A DNA stretch of 64,000 nucleotides from Streptoalloteichus tenebrarius (GCF_024171885.1 NZ_JAMTCP010000040.1:1-64000); one strand, 5' to 3'. Counted from the stretch's first letter, positions 32,061 through 42,279 are shown. Numbers and translations are program-made. The notes: a model not told the origin generated them from the sequence alone.

Positions 32061-34838
32061 TTATAGATCGAACGTGAGCTGCTCTGGGCTGTCCGCTGTC
32101 TCCTCGCTCGTGCCCTCCTCGCTCGTGCCCTCCTCGGGTTCGGCGCGTTCGGGGTCCTCGTGAGGTAGGGCGTACTCGTTGGTGAGCTCGGCCAGGTGAA
32201 GGATGAGAGGCAGGCCGAGGGCGTCTCGGTAGTCGTCGGAGAACCGCTGCTGGTGGACGTACATGGCCCACGTCTCAGGGTCATCGTTGGGCTGGAGGCC
32301 CGCCATGGCGAACTCGAGCAGGTCCGGGTTCCACGCGTTCTTCCCGGGCTTGATCTCGAGCTTGCCCTTGGCGTTCAGGCGGTGGGTGAGCTTGGTGGCG
32401 TCGACGCTGAGTGTGTGCGTGCTCGCCTTTTCGACGGTGCTGTAGAAGACCCGACCGTGGTCACCGGCGTCCTCGGGCACCCACAGGCCCTTGGAGATGC
32501 CGCCTTCCTCCTTGGACTTCTCCGCCCACCACTGGGGTGTCTCGTGCCTTGCGCCGGTCGCTACCCGGACGATGCGCAGGTGCTTGCCATGGGTGCGTAG
32601 CTGCTGGAGACGGCCGTCGCCGATCTGGATCCTGTCCGCGACGAGGCCGGGGTTCGTCAGCCACGACCACCGGTACCGCATGTTCTGCGCGTGGGTGAGG
32701 ACGAGGGTGGGTTCGCCACGGAGGTGGTAGAGGGTGTGGCGAACGAAGGCGGCGGTGACGTCCCTCTGCTGCTGTTCGGTCGCGAGGTTCTCGTCACGGA
32801 CCTCGCCGGTCAACGCGCGGAGCAGGTCCGGGTAGGGAATCCAGGCGTCCAGGTCCGGTGTGCGGCCCATGATCTGGTTCTGGCAGGGCCGGATGAGGAT
32901 GGCGACCGGGGTGAACTGGGGTCCGAACTGGTCGTTGGAGCGGCGTTTCACCAGCCAGAACGCGAGCTGGTTGAGGTTCGTGGGAATGGCGTCGTCCAGG
33001 GAGTGCACGGGAACGAAGCGGACGCCGACCTGGCGTAGCCCGTCATCCCAGGCAGCGGCTGCCCGATGGGCAAGGTCGTCTTCCTCCTCCTCGTCTGTCC
33101 CGGGGGTACGGATGAACTGGCTGACGCAGCCAGCGTCGGCGCAGCCCAGCCGAATCGCGTGCTTCGGGTCCGTGCGCCGCGCGCTGAACTTGTCCTTACC
33201 GTCGAGCTCGACGATGACCAGGTGCGGCGCAGGCGGCGTCTGCTGCGCCAGCTCGTCCAGAGCGGCTGCGACCTCCCTCCGTCGCTTCGCGATCGCGGCG
33301 TCGGTCTCCTCGCCCCGCTTCGGGGCCTTGTCACCCGTTCCAAGCGGGGCGCCGAGTCCGCCCAGGGGGTCGACGTGGATGTGGACGGTCAGGTCGGGCG
33401 CTTCCCAGGACCAGGTCGTGGACCCGGTCTCCCGCCGAAACTCACCCAGGTTGAGGCTCCGTTCGGCGGCGGCGATGATCGCGTCCCGGGTTCGGTCGGT
33501 CTGGTGGAGCAGGCGGACCCGCAGGCCCTGCTTCCCCACGGCGGCCGCGACGCTGGCTCGCCTGGCGTTGGCGTTGCGCCTGTCGATCTCCTCGTTCCTT
33601 GCCTCGATCTCGGTGCGCTGCTCGTCGGTGGCTTTCTTCTTGACCGGCAACCTGGGCTCGACAACCTTGTGTGGTCCCCGGCTGGTGAGGGCGCTTCGGC
33701 GCAGGTCGGCGATCCGCACAAGGTCGGGTTCCAGCGCTTGGGCGGCCCATTCCAGGAGTCGAACCCGTTCGCTGGGCATGAGCCCGGCGCCGACGCCATG
33801 TGGCCCCATCATGGTGTGGTGCACCACGGCTGCCTGGAACCCGTCCAGCCCGTCCATCCATCGTTCGGCTTCCTTCGCCAACACCTCGGGTGAGGGCAGG
33901 TTGTCAACGACGGACAGGCGGTCGAGCATTCCCTGCGGTCCGCCGTGCCGCCAGCGGACTCCGACCTCGGGGATCCAGGTGAGCTGGGCCACGGCGAACC
34001 GGGTTGGGGTCGGGGCGCCGGGCACGAGCGGGGTGCGGGTCCGGAGGTAGGTGGACACACCCCCCTTGGCCGGCATCCAGACGGGACCACGCCTCCACCG
34101 TCGCACGCCGGCGCTGAGGTGGATGCGGGGAACGGGTGAGAAGGGGCTGGTGCGCAGCGAGATCCGGATGACGCCGGAGTAGTTCCACTCCCGCCGGTCG
34201 CCATCTTTGGTCTTGGTCGTGTGTGAGAGGGGTGGCCAGGACATCAGCTCCGCGCCGTTGTCCTGGCCGAGGGGAGCGACCTGCACGAACTGGACCTTCT
34301 CACCGCAGTACTCATAAGGCGGCAGTTGCGCGATCCTGCTGGCGAGGATCTCGGGCAGGAGTCGGTACAGGTGGTCGGCGGGAACGCAGGTACCGCCGGG
34401 GGAGACCTCGTGTGCCCACAGGTCGACCTCGATCGGCTTCCATGTGAGGCTGTCGAGGTCGAGGGACTGGGCGGTCCGTTCCAGGTGGGAGAAGGCTTCG
34501 GGGTTGGGCTGCATGTCCCAGAGGTAGGCGTTGATGAGGCTCGTGAGGACGGGCAGCGGGTAGGGATTCGTGGTGTAGAGCCATGGGCGTTCCTCATCGA
34601 GGGCTGCCTTGGCCCCCACTGAGATGAGGTCCGGAGCCACGGCACGGAGCAACGCGTTGAGCCGGGCGATGGGCACCTGTCGGAACTTCTCGGGGTTCTT
34701 CTTCTTGCCGTACCGGAACAGCTCCAGGAGCGGCTCGCGCCACCTCGCGGGGAACGCCAGCGCGTGGCAGCGCAGAACGAAGGGGCCAGCGTCGGGGTTG
34801 GGGACGTACGCGGCCCGGATGACGCGGTCGTAGGCCAT
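32061..34838 (-). CDS. pPIWI-RE family protein (Argonaute-like RNase H-fold)
   Basis: The 925-residue protein follows the pPIWI-RE architecture: an alpha/beta N-terminal region to about 400, a charged linker (KKKATDEQRTEIEARNEEI), and a C-terminal PIWI/RNase H domain. The latter contains HLVIVELDGKDKF, HAIRLGCADAGCVSQF, RVFYSTVEKAS, WNPDLLEFAMAG and PLILHLAELTNEYAL, which are typical of this family. These proteins are predicted to bind a nucleic-acid guide or hybrid and to act with a helicase and a nuclease against invading DNA. Acidic GTSEE repeats end the chain. It is the last gene of the operon, 17 bases after the helicase. Confidence 0.88.
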   Translation of the reverse strand: MAYDRVIRAAYVPNPDAGPFVLRCHALAFPARWREPLLELFRYGKKKNPEKFRQVPIARLNALLRAVAPDLISVGAKAALDEERPWLYTTNPYPLPVLTSLINAYLWDMQPNPEAFSHLERTAQSLDLDSLTWKPIEVDLWAHEVSPGGTCVPADHLYRLLPEILASRIAQLPPYEYCGEKVQFVQVAPLGQDNGAELMSWPPLSHTTKTKDGDRREWNYSGVIRISLRTSPFSPVPRIHLSAGVRRWRRGPVWMPAKGGVSTYLRTRTPLVPGAPTPTRFAVAQLTWIPEVGVRWRHGGPQGMLDRLSVVDNLPSPEVLAKEAERWMDGLDGFQAAVVHHTMMGPHGVGAGLMPSERVRLLEWAAQALEPDLVRIADLRRSALTSRGPHKVVEPRLPVKKKATDEQRTEIEARNEEIDRRNANARRASVAAAVGKQGLRVRLLHQTDRTRDAIIAAAERSLNLGEFRRETGSTTWSWEAPDLTVHIHVDPLGGLGAPLGTGDKAPKRGEETDAAIAKRRREVAAALDELAQQTPPAPHLVIVELDGKDKFSARRTDPKHAIRLGCADAGCVSQFIRTPGTDEEEEDDLAHRAAAAWDDGLRQVGVRFVPVHSLDDAIPTNLNQLAFWLVKRRSNDQFGPQFTPVAILIRPCQNQIMGRTPDLDAWIPYPDLLRALTGEVRDENLATEQQQRDVTAAFVRHTLYHLRGEPTLVLTHAQNMRYRWSWLTNPGLVADRIQIGDGRLQQLRTHGKHLRIVRVATGARHETPQWWAEKSKEEGGISKGLWVPEDAGDHGRVFYSTVEKASTHTLSVDATKLTHRLNAKGKLEIKPGKNAWNPDLLEFAMAGLQPNDDPETWAMYVHQQRFSDDYRDALGLPLILHLAELTNEYALPHEDPERAEPEEGTSEEGTSEETADSPEQLTFDL

Positions 34839-34855
34839 AGGGGTACGCCTTTCGG

Positions 34856-37800
34856 TCAGTCCATCTCGGCGAGTGCGAGGTACAGCGGTTGGTAGAGCGC
34901 CTTGACCAGTGAACGGTCGAGCCCCGACACGTGGGAGTCCGTGAAGTAGGGCGCGAGGACGGCGCGCATGCTCTCGAGCAGGCTCGTGTCCGGCGTGTCG
35001 ACACCCCGCAGGCCGGCCTCGCGGGGTGAGAAGGCCGCGTCGACGAAGACGGCCCTAGCCGGCTCACCACCCCGCACGAGTCGACCGATGACCTGCCAGA
35101 TGACGACAAGCTGGTCCCAGGTGAACGCCTCCTTCTCGTCTGCGGGGAGGCTGCTCCAGGCGAACCGGCGGGTGAGGAAGCGGATCCACCTGCGGCGGGC
35201 GGCTTTCCGGAAGGCCAGGCCGGCCCGGTCAGGGCTCCCTGCGGCGAGGGCGGACTGGTGGAACTCCTTCCCCGGGCCCCGCACCTGGCGCACCGCCCAG
35301 TCGTTGATCGCGTGGATGGCCAGCGTCAGGTCGTCCGGCCGCGGGTGCGGGCGAGCCAGGAAGTAGACACTCCCGATGGCGGCCCTGCCGTCCCGGAGCA
35401 CGATGTTGTGCCCGCGTTCGAGGGCCAGCAGCGGCGCGACCAAGATCTGCCCGGCGCCGGAGGGGAACCGTGCGACATCCCCGCGAGGGAGCTTGGTCAG
35501 CGAGGTGTCCCGAGGCAGGGTCACCCAGGCGTCGTCGAGGTCACTGTCGTCGGAGACGAGAAGCACCACCCGACCGGTCCACTCCGGGATGGTGTTGAGG
35601 TGCTCCGCGGCCCGCCTGGCTTCCTCGTAGCTGCCCACCAGCAGGAGGATCCGGCGCCGGTCGAGGTCCTCGATGGCCGCCAGTTCCTGCTCCAGCTTGC
35701 TCGTGGCGCCGGCCAGGCTGCGGTCCGGCACCGCGAGTTGGTCGAGCATGGCTCGGAGGGCGTGTGGGCGACGCTGTGGTTCACAGCCGGACAACCTGAG
35801 GGGGGTTGTTGTCCCCGGCCAGTGCAGGAACTCCTTGCGGAACTCGGTGCGCAGGACCGCGTCGATCTCCTTTTGGTGTGGGCGCAGGATCGCGCCCACC
35901 TCGGCGTTGATGTTGTATCGGCTGGAGGTTCCGGCCCAGCTCGTGGCGGACATGAGCAGGACGTTCGGGCCGGGGCGGTCATCGATCGCGGGGAGGTGGG
36001 GCAGTTCGAGGAGAAGCTCCCTGCCCACGCCGTTGCAGCGGAAGAACCGCAGCTCACCGCTCTGGTCCCCATCCTGGTTCCGTTCGCCCAACTGGAACTG
36101 GAAGCCCAGGATGTTGCCCATCGGGGACTCCGGGACAACCGGCTCGTAGTCCTTGGGCGGGCGACGGGAGAGCACGTTGGACGTAGCCTCGAGGTTGAGC
36201 GCCGTCTCCACCCGCGGCCACAGGATCGTCATAAGGTCCAGCCGATGGTGCAACGCGGCCAGGATCAGGGTGAACTCCAGCCTGGCGGCGTGGACGTCGA
36301 GATCCTCCGCCACCGCGGGGTCGTGGCCGACGAGATTCAGGACGATCCGCCGCACCCGGTCGCGGACAAGGAGGGTGTCCGCCCGGGCGTGGAGCAACTC
36401 CAGGGTCAGTTGGACGAGCTCGTTGACCACGGGGGTGACATCGTCGTCCGCGCCGTTGCGTCGACGCTGTTGCAGTGGCTCGTCGCGGAACGCGTCGAGG
36501 ATCTCGTCCACCCGGTCCCGCTGGCGAACCCGCTGCTCGTGTCGCTCGACGTCCACGGGAGCGTCGCCAGCGCTGTCCTCGCCGCCGCGCAGGTCGGGAA
36601 ACCAGGTGTTGATCAGCCAGTGATGCAGGGTCAGGGCACTGAAATAGTCCTCAGTGATCCACTTCCGCAGACCGGCGTCCTTGATCAGCCGGGCGTACAG
36701 GCGATTGGTCGCACTGGTCACCGTGTCGACCGCGGTGTTCCAGTCCTCCACGTCCCGCTCGGACAGCTGGAGCCGACCCTCCCGCGCCAGCTCGTCAACC
36801 TTGTGTCCGCTGACCTCGTCCAGCCAGGAGTCCGGGAAGCGACCAACGAGGGTCGTCGCGGGCGCGAAGGCGATGTCGAGCTGCATCTGCACCCGGTCGG
36901 CCTCGTCCACGATCACCAGGTCGCTGCGCCGGCACGCCAGCTCGAGATAGCGCAGGCGCTCGGCGTGAAGGTGTTGCGGCACTCCGCTGTGCACGAGGCT
37001 GGCCGGGTTGGCGACCCAGATCTGGGCGTCCACCAGCAACCGCGAAGCGTGGTGCCGGGGGCACCGTGTCCAGAGTGGACATCCGTGGCGACGTGCCCGC
37101 TTCTTCTTTGGTGGTGCCGGCATGTCGTCGTCCAACAGTGCGGCGGCATCCCGCGCTGGGGGCCTGTCCACGGGGTAGAGCGACTCACAGGGCGCCTGGC
37201 TCACCCTGAGCGGCCGCTGCGCCTCCAGGCCACGCAACGCGTCCAGCGGGCAGGCACTGCTCAGATGGACGAAGCCAGAATGCTCATGGGCGAGCATCGT
37301 CTCCGCGCCCGTCGTCGCCAGCCTGCGATGCAGTCGCTGAAGGTGCTTCTCCCGCGTGGAATGCCCAATGACCGGTGCGGTGAGGACGCTCAGCGTGGTG
37401 AACACGTCAACCAGGGCGAGGGTCTCGGCGACGTCGCCCACCAGGACCGTGATCCGAAGTCCGCGACGGGTGGCGGCCCAGAAGGCCAGGACATCGCGCA
37501 GGGTGCTCTTGCCGGCCCCCACCATGCCGACGAGGTGGAGCAACCGGTCGATCCGGAACCGCCGCCCCGGGACGAACTCGCCCTTCGCCGCGTCGCGAAC
37601 CAGGAGTTGGACCCGGGCCAGGCGACGGACCCACTGGTTCGGGCGCCGCACCCTGGCGGCGATCTCCCGAGCGTCCATCTCGCGCGCCGCGTCCTCAAGC
37701 TCCGCCCACTCCGCCTCGAGCGGCTGGCCCTGCCCTGCCAGCGGCGCGGCGAGATCGTGCGGCTTGGCTTCCGGAGCGGGAAGCAGGTCCCGAGGGATCA

Positions 37801-38308
37801 CGACCGAGTGGCGACGGTCCCGCACCGGGAACCAGTACTCCCCTTCGCCGGCGACGCGCAACGGCGAACGCGCGAACGCGGGCGGAGTGGTGAGCACCCG
37901 CTCGTAGCGGTCGAACCGGCCGGCTGCTCGGGAAGGCTCCCGTCGACGCGGCGGCGACTCGAGCCCGTCGAGGTCGTAGCCCCGTAGCTCCTGGGGCACC
38001 CGCAGGTAGCGTTCCAGCGCGCGCAGCCACTCGCGGCGGCGGCGCATGCCCCACAGGTAGTGCCGCGCCCGACGGATTCGCAGCCGCTGTTCCTCGGTGT
38101 CGACGTCGCCGAAGACCTCACTGTAGGGGTAGCCGCCGAACAGGGTCCAGGCGTCGGCCGCCACCCGGAAGGGCATCACTGTCGTCAGCAGGTACAGGCC
38201 GAGCTCAACATCGAGCATCTGGCCCGGCCTCAGGTGCTCGAGATCGCCGGGCCACGCGTCGTTGAGGTCGGCGAGCAGCCCATCGTGCCAGCCGCTTCGG
38301 TCACGCAT
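34856..38308 (-). CDS. DinG/XPD-like superfamily 2 helicase of the pPIWI-RE system
   Basis: The 1150-residue protein has Walker A (VGMVGAGKST, about residue 264), a cysteine-rich insert (CPLDALRG, CESLYP, GCPLWTRCPRH) as in Fe-S helicases, DEAD in VIVDEADRV (about residue 468), and motif VI (VIWQVIGRLVRGG) near the end. It would unwind nucleic acid for the PIWI protein. The ATG at 38308 was chosen because it overlaps the stop of the preceding gene by eight bases; the open frame extends further but only as a shadow. It is larger than DinG because of an N-terminal module of about 250 residues. Confidence 0.88.
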   Translation of the reverse strand: MRDRSGWHDGLLADLNDAWPGDLEHLRPGQMLDVELGLYLLTTVMPFRVAADAWTLFGGYPYSEVFGDVDTEEQRLRIRRARHYLWGMRRRREWLRALERYLRVPQELRGYDLDGLESPPRRREPSRAAGRFDRYERVLTTPPAFARSPLRVAGEGEYWFPVRDRRHSVVIPRDLLPAPEAKPHDLAAPLAGQGQPLEAEWAELEDAAREMDAREIAARVRRPNQWVRRLARVQLLVRDAAKGEFVPGRRFRIDRLLHLVGMVGAGKSTLRDVLAFWAATRRGLRITVLVGDVAETLALVDVFTTLSVLTAPVIGHSTREKHLQRLHRRLATTGAETMLAHEHSGFVHLSSACPLDALRGLEAQRPLRVSQAPCESLYPVDRPPARDAAALLDDDMPAPPKKKRARRHGCPLWTRCPRHHASRLLVDAQIWVANPASLVHSGVPQHLHAERLRYLELACRRSDLVIVDEADRVQMQLDIAFAPATTLVGRFPDSWLDEVSGHKVDELAREGRLQLSERDVEDWNTAVDTVTSATNRLYARLIKDAGLRKWITEDYFSALTLHHWLINTWFPDLRGGEDSAGDAPVDVERHEQRVRQRDRVDEILDAFRDEPLQQRRRNGADDDVTPVVNELVQLTLELLHARADTLLVRDRVRRIVLNLVGHDPAVAEDLDVHAARLEFTLILAALHHRLDLMTILWPRVETALNLEATSNVLSRRPPKDYEPVVPESPMGNILGFQFQLGERNQDGDQSGELRFFRCNGVGRELLLELPHLPAIDDRPGPNVLLMSATSWAGTSSRYNINAEVGAILRPHQKEIDAVLRTEFRKEFLHWPGTTTPLRLSGCEPQRRPHALRAMLDQLAVPDRSLAGATSKLEQELAAIEDLDRRRILLLVGSYEEARRAAEHLNTIPEWTGRVVLLVSDDSDLDDAWVTLPRDTSLTKLPRGDVARFPSGAGQILVAPLLALERGHNIVLRDGRAAIGSVYFLARPHPRPDDLTLAIHAINDWAVRQVRGPGKEFHQSALAAGSPDRAGLAFRKAARRRWIRFLTRRFAWSSLPADEKEAFTWDQLVVIWQVIGRLVRGGEPARAVFVDAAFSPREAGLRGVDTPDTSLLESMRAVLAPYFTDSHVSGLDRSLVKALYQPLYLALAEMD

Positions 38309-39476
38309 CGAAGGTCTCCTCCGGAGCCGGGTCCATCTGCCGCTGGATGGCGCGCACGCGGCGGAGCTTGCTCCTGGCCTCGCGCACAAGTTCCTCGTCC
38401 GACAACAACTCCACGTGCTGGCGGAGGTCGTCCGGCAGGTGGTTGAGGAACACCCGCCGGTAGTCCTCCCGCACTTGGAACCGGTAACGGGGCACGACGA
38501 GGAACGCGCGGTCGAAGGGAGGGTTGGCGGGGAACGGGCCCATGGTCCGCGCCAGCAGAGCGGGGTCAGCGCGATCCTTGACGTCGATCGCCCAGACCTT
38601 CTGGTCCGGGAACACGATCCGCAGGTCATAGCGGTCGTAGTTCGGCCACATTTCCGGTTCGAGCCCAAGCCCGCGGACAGCCGTCTCCAGCCTTGTCTCG
38701 GCGAGCCCCGGCCCGGTGATGAAGATTCGGAGCGGCCGGCTCACCTGGTAGACGCCGTCGTTCTCGCGCGGGGAGAGGACCCTCCCCACCCGCGGGTGCC
38801 CGTCGCGCCGACAGCTCTCCAGCTCACACCGGTAGCCGTGACGGGTCGGCACGAGCAGGCAGTGACACCGGGCGCACTGAGCGAAGACGCCGTCCGACAG
38901 GTAGGCGGCGGGCGCTGGCTCATAGGCACGTCTGATCGTCTCGTGCAGCAACCCAAGGGCCAGGTCTTGACCAAGCAGGGTGCGTTCGATGCCGGTGAGG
39001 ACCGGTCGCTCGATGAGCAGCCGGCGGAACGCCACGTAGGTCTGGGGGGCGTTGCCTGCCCGTGACCGGGCAAGCGCCTCGCCGAGAAGCTCGTTCTCGA
39101 ACTGCTCAGCGGCCACGTTCGGGGCGAAGACCACCCACTCCAGGCATTGCTGCGTCGGTACTCGGGTCTCGGCGTCGACGAGGTACCACTCGATTGCAGT
39201 CAGCTCCTCCGGCAGCCGCAGCGGCCACTCGCCCAGCGGCTTCTCCGAGGCCCACCGAGCCATCTCCGGCACGCTCGCGGGCGGGTCCACACCCCGCCGC
39301 AGACACAACAGGACGAGGTGGTTGAAGGCGGACTGCACCTCGTCCCGGTACACCTGGTCATTCCGGACGGGTTGCTGGGACAGGCGGTACATCGCGGTGG
39401 CGATCATGCGCAACAGCCGGGGGCCGTCGAAGAACGACCCGTCGTCCGCCACCGTCGGCTCGATTACGGACGTCAC
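38301..39476 (-). CDS. pPIWI-RE-associated protein: helical module, zinc ribbon and restriction-endonuclease fold
   Basis: The 391-residue protein has a helical N-terminal part, then a four-cysteine zinc ribbon near residues 200-224 (CARCHCLLVP, CELESCRRDG), then a PD-(D/E)XK nuclease-like core with DLRIVFPDQKVWAIDVKD around residue 292 (D followed by DVK). The order matches the REase partner described for pPIWI-RE loci. Its ATG overlaps the stop of the Fe-S nuclease gene (ATGA), and its stop lies inside the helicase start region, so the three are translationally linked. Confidence 0.84.
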   Translation of the reverse strand: MTSVIEPTVADDGSFFDGPRLLRMIATAMYRLSQQPVRNDQVYRDEVQSAFNHLVLLCLRRGVDPPASVPEMARWASEKPLGEWPLRLPEELTAIEWYLVDAETRVPTQQCLEWVVFAPNVAAEQFENELLGEALARSRAGNAPQTYVAFRRLLIERPVLTGIERTLLGQDLALGLLHETIRRAYEPAPAAYLSDGVFAQCARCHCLLVPTRHGYRCELESCRRDGHPRVGRVLSPRENDGVYQVSRPLRIFITGPGLAETRLETAVRGLGLEPEMWPNYDRYDLRIVFPDQKVWAIDVKDRADPALLARTMGPFPANPPFDRAFLVVPRYRFQVREDYRRVFLNHLPDDLRQHVELLSDEELVREARSKLRRVRAIQRQMDPAPEETFDA

Positions 39477-41089
39477 TCCACTCCTTCGTCAGCCTTCGCT
39501 CGCTGAGGGCACCAGACAGATACCGGACAGGTCCGACAGTTGGCGCCCGGTCGGGGTGCGAAGACCTCGTCGGCGCGCCACGGCTCCGCCAACTCGGCAA
39601 GGGTCCGGCGGGCGAGGGCGAGGGTTTCCGGGTCATCGGGCTCGAGGAGCACGATGTCGCGATCTTCGGGGTGTAGGATTTCCAGCTCAACGCGGGAGCC
39701 GCCCGGATCGCCGCCCAACGCTCCTCGGGCCAGCAGCACGATGGCGAGGGCCAGCTGTGGGTACCGTCCAATCCAGTTCGCGTCGCGGGACCAGGTTCGC
39801 TGGGTCGTCTTGGTTTCCCGCCACACCCAGGACCCGTCGTCGAGATAGAGCAGATCGGGCTTGGCGAGAACGATGGCGTTCGCCGCCGTGTCGTAGAAGG
39901 CAAGGTCGGGCTCGACGCGCACCTCACCGATCGTCTCCTGGAAGAGCAACGGGCATATCTCGAGGTGCTGGCGCAACATCCGGGCGCCTGCTCGCGCCGC
40001 GTCCTCCGCGAGCCGCCACTCCCCCGCGGCCCAGTCCTCGTCGATCAGGGGAAGGTCCGAGACACGGCAGGGCGGGCCGTCCGGGCGCCGATGGAGATCT
40101 TCCAACCACGCATGGACCGCCTTTCCCAGGTGGGCCGCCTCGCCATACTCGTTCACCCGAGGGAGGCGCAGGCTGTACAGATAGGCCTGGGCAGGGCACG
40201 TCTGGTAGTAGCGGAGATCGCTGGCCGACACCTTCCGCAGCGGAGCTGGACGGGCGGTCAGTCCTAGCAACCCTGGCAGCCTGGGTGGGTGGGAACACGC
40301 GGTCAGCAGCTTGCAGTCGACACACGCCGCGCCGGGGCGAGCAACGTCGCCGACCAGGATCTCCTCCACACGAGGTCGCCCGTATCGGGCGTAGTAGGCC
40401 TCCGCCTCGGCTCGACTGCCGTCGAAGAGCACCTGATAGGAACCGTCGGCCAGGCCCACCTCCGCCACCCGCACGCGCTCTGCGGGAGCCCGCCGAAACG
40501 TGAGAAAGGGCGTGTCCCAGGGCGTCGGCCAGGCCCCGCCGTCGCCACAGGCCGTGGTGAACGCCGCGAGGGCCACCTGCGCCGGGTCCCGCTCCCGCTC
40601 GCCCGCCCGGCCAAACCGCAGGAACCGATGCTCACGCAGACGCCCATCCTGGGACTGATAGCGCCGCCCCCACGCATACAGCTCCCTGACCTGAGATCCC
40701 CTCTCCTCCCGTACGACTGAGAAATGCCGATCCGCGACAAGCCGCGTCCCATCGGGTCCAGCCGAAAAGGGATAACACCGCACCGCGTTCTGGGCGTAAC
40801 TCACCAACCCCGGATGGAGGGAGCCCCCACCCCGACCGAGGGCGGATAACGCACGCTCGACAGAGACGTTGTGAAACTCGACGCGGTCCAACGCGCTCAT
40901 GATCGGCTCCAGGACGAAGATCTCGCGACGGGCCCACCGCGGTCGAACCCAGGGACGAACCGCCGGTCGGGCCCGGGCCGCCTCCCGCGCCGAGCAGGCG
41001 AAGTCCTCCCCACCCGCAGCACTGGCGCCGACACGGACCAACATGGGATCACCCGTCATTCCCGGAGGCACCGACCACTGCTCTGCCAT
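39473..41089 (-). CDS. Cas4/RecB-like PD-(D/E)XK nuclease with Fe-S cysteines
   Basis: The 538-residue product has VSASDLRYYQTCPAQAYLY near residue 290, HLGKAVHAWLEDL, then LAKPDLLYLDDGSWVWRETKTT (the D and ExK of the nuclease site) and YPQLALAIVLL. It ends with CRTCPVSVWCP. One Cys in the CPAQ motif and three near the C-terminus match the 4Fe-4S arrangement of Cas4/AddB-type nucleases. A second Cys group (CVDCKLLTACSHP) precedes it. It is the first gene of the operon, with GAGGGAG before the ATG. It may process DNA ends or capture substrates for the pPIWI-RE machine. Confidence 0.87.
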   Translation of the reverse strand: MAEQWSVPPGMTGDPMLVRVGASAAGGEDFACSAREAARARPAVRPWVRPRWARREIFVLEPIMSALDRVEFHNVSVERALSALGRGGGSLHPGLVSYAQNAVRCYPFSAGPDGTRLVADRHFSVVREERGSQVRELYAWGRRYQSQDGRLREHRFLRFGRAGERERDPAQVALAAFTTACGDGGAWPTPWDTPFLTFRRAPAERVRVAEVGLADGSYQVLFDGSRAEAEAYYARYGRPRVEEILVGDVARPGAACVDCKLLTACSHPPRLPGLLGLTARPAPLRKVSASDLRYYQTCPAQAYLYSLRLPRVNEYGEAAHLGKAVHAWLEDLHRRPDGPPCRVSDLPLIDEDWAAGEWRLAEDAARAGARMLRQHLEICPLLFQETIGEVRVEPDLAFYDTAANAIVLAKPDLLYLDDGSWVWRETKTTQRTWSRDANWIGRYPQLALAIVLLARGALGGDPGGSRVELEILHPEDRDIVLLEPDDPETLALARRTLAELAEPWRADEVFAPRPGANCRTCPVSVWCPQRAKADEGVE

Positions 41090-41668
41090 AGCGCTCCCTC
41101 AGCGGTGAGAACGGTGTGGTTCGCGGCAAACAGTGAACCACGTCACCTGATCCGGGTGGCCCCCGAGGGTGAGACCCATTTGTGAGTGCATGCAGAACGC
41201 TGATACCGGCCCCACCGGCGAGCCGAGGGCACGGCTCTGCGAATCTCCCGGAGTGGTCCAGTCCAATTCACCTCGGCACGCGAGGTGATCCGGCTCGGTC
41301 CCTGCCCCCGCACCGACAGGCGAAGAAGCAGGAGCAGCGGGCAGGGGTCGTTCGCGAGATCGACAAGGGCGACTTTGCGGGCTGGACCACGTCATCGAGA
41401 TCATCGACCTGACGACCGCCGAGGACGTCCGGGAGCAGCCAGCGTGAGCGGGTGGGGCCCGAGGGACCACGATCTGCAGCGCGCCGCGCGGACCTGTTAG
41501 AACGGCCGCTGGCCCACGCCCCAACCCGCGCGGAGCTGGATTGGGTAGCGGGCACTAACAACTACGGGCCGCCGAATACTGCGGCGCTGGCGCGAATCGG
41601 GTGCAGGTTTCGCCGTCACCGGCGCGGCCGGCCCCCGGTTAACGCGGGACCGGCTCAGTGCGCAACCG

Positions 41669-42040
41669 TCATCGGCGCAAGCGACGGCGTAGCTGCCAGA
41701 TCCACAGCGATCCGGGGATCGCGGCCAGGAGCACCCCGGCGACGGCGGCAAGCAGCATGGCCACGGCCAGCGACACGTTCCCGCTGGCACCCGAAGTAGG
41801 AGATCTCCACCGACTGCGTGTTCTGCAAGATGAGGACCAGTAGAAGCGCCGACCGCGTACCCTGTGATGCGAACCCGCGGGCCAGAGTGCCAGCGACCGG
41901 GTCACCAGCACCTGGGGACCACTCGTTGCGAACCACTCGCCCGCCAGGCGCGCCTCGGACTCATCGGGGAACGGGCCATAGACCGCCAGCCCGGCGCCAT
42001 GTCGCGCGACGAGCACGGCGAACTGATCGTGTGATGACAC
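41669..42040 (-). pseudogene. LapA-like (DUF1049) membrane gene with frameshift
   Basis: The minus strand gives LLLVLILQNTQSVEISYFG and, after a one-base shift near 41775-41790, ASGNVSLAVAMLLAAVAGVLLAAIPG followed by an Arg-rich tail. Together these are a standard LapA two-helix protein. The N-terminal sequence in the open frame (SSHDQFAVLVARHGAGLAVYGPF) belongs to another small domain, so the reading frame joins two gene pieces. From 41090 to 41668 only gene scraps were found, such as VIEIIDLTTAEDVREQPA near 41390-41445. Confidence 0.55.
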
Positions 42041-42162
42041 AAGGGTTTCCTCTCCGACGGTCTGGTGTCGCGGCGGACGAATCCACGCTCCGACCGATCG
42101 GAGATGTCAAGCTCACTTTTCGCGCCGTGAAGAAGATCTTTTTTTTTCAGCGGACTGTCTAC

Positions 42163-42180
42163 ACAAGACAGGTGTCTTGT
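42163..42180. promoter_or_regulatory. Perfect palindrome ACAAGACA-GG-TGTCTTGT, likely operator
   Basis: Two 8-bp arms (42163-42170 and 42173-42180) are exact complements around GG, 100 bases before the small winged-helix gene. A run of nine T lies at 42139-42147. The setting fits an autoregulatory operator of a mobile-element regulator. Confidence 0.65.
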
Positions 42181-42279
42181 TACAGCCACCACTTGACTTC
42201 ACCCCTGCACGGAAGCGTCCATACATGTGGAGCCCGCACACCGGAGGCGCACCGGCGGGCTACCGCCCCGGCCGGGGAC

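Noticed and set aside
34856-38668. A 1270-residue helicase starting at 38668
   Set aside because: The first 120 residues are a shadow of the REase gene; the ATG at 38308 overlaps that gene's stop and gives a coherent protein.
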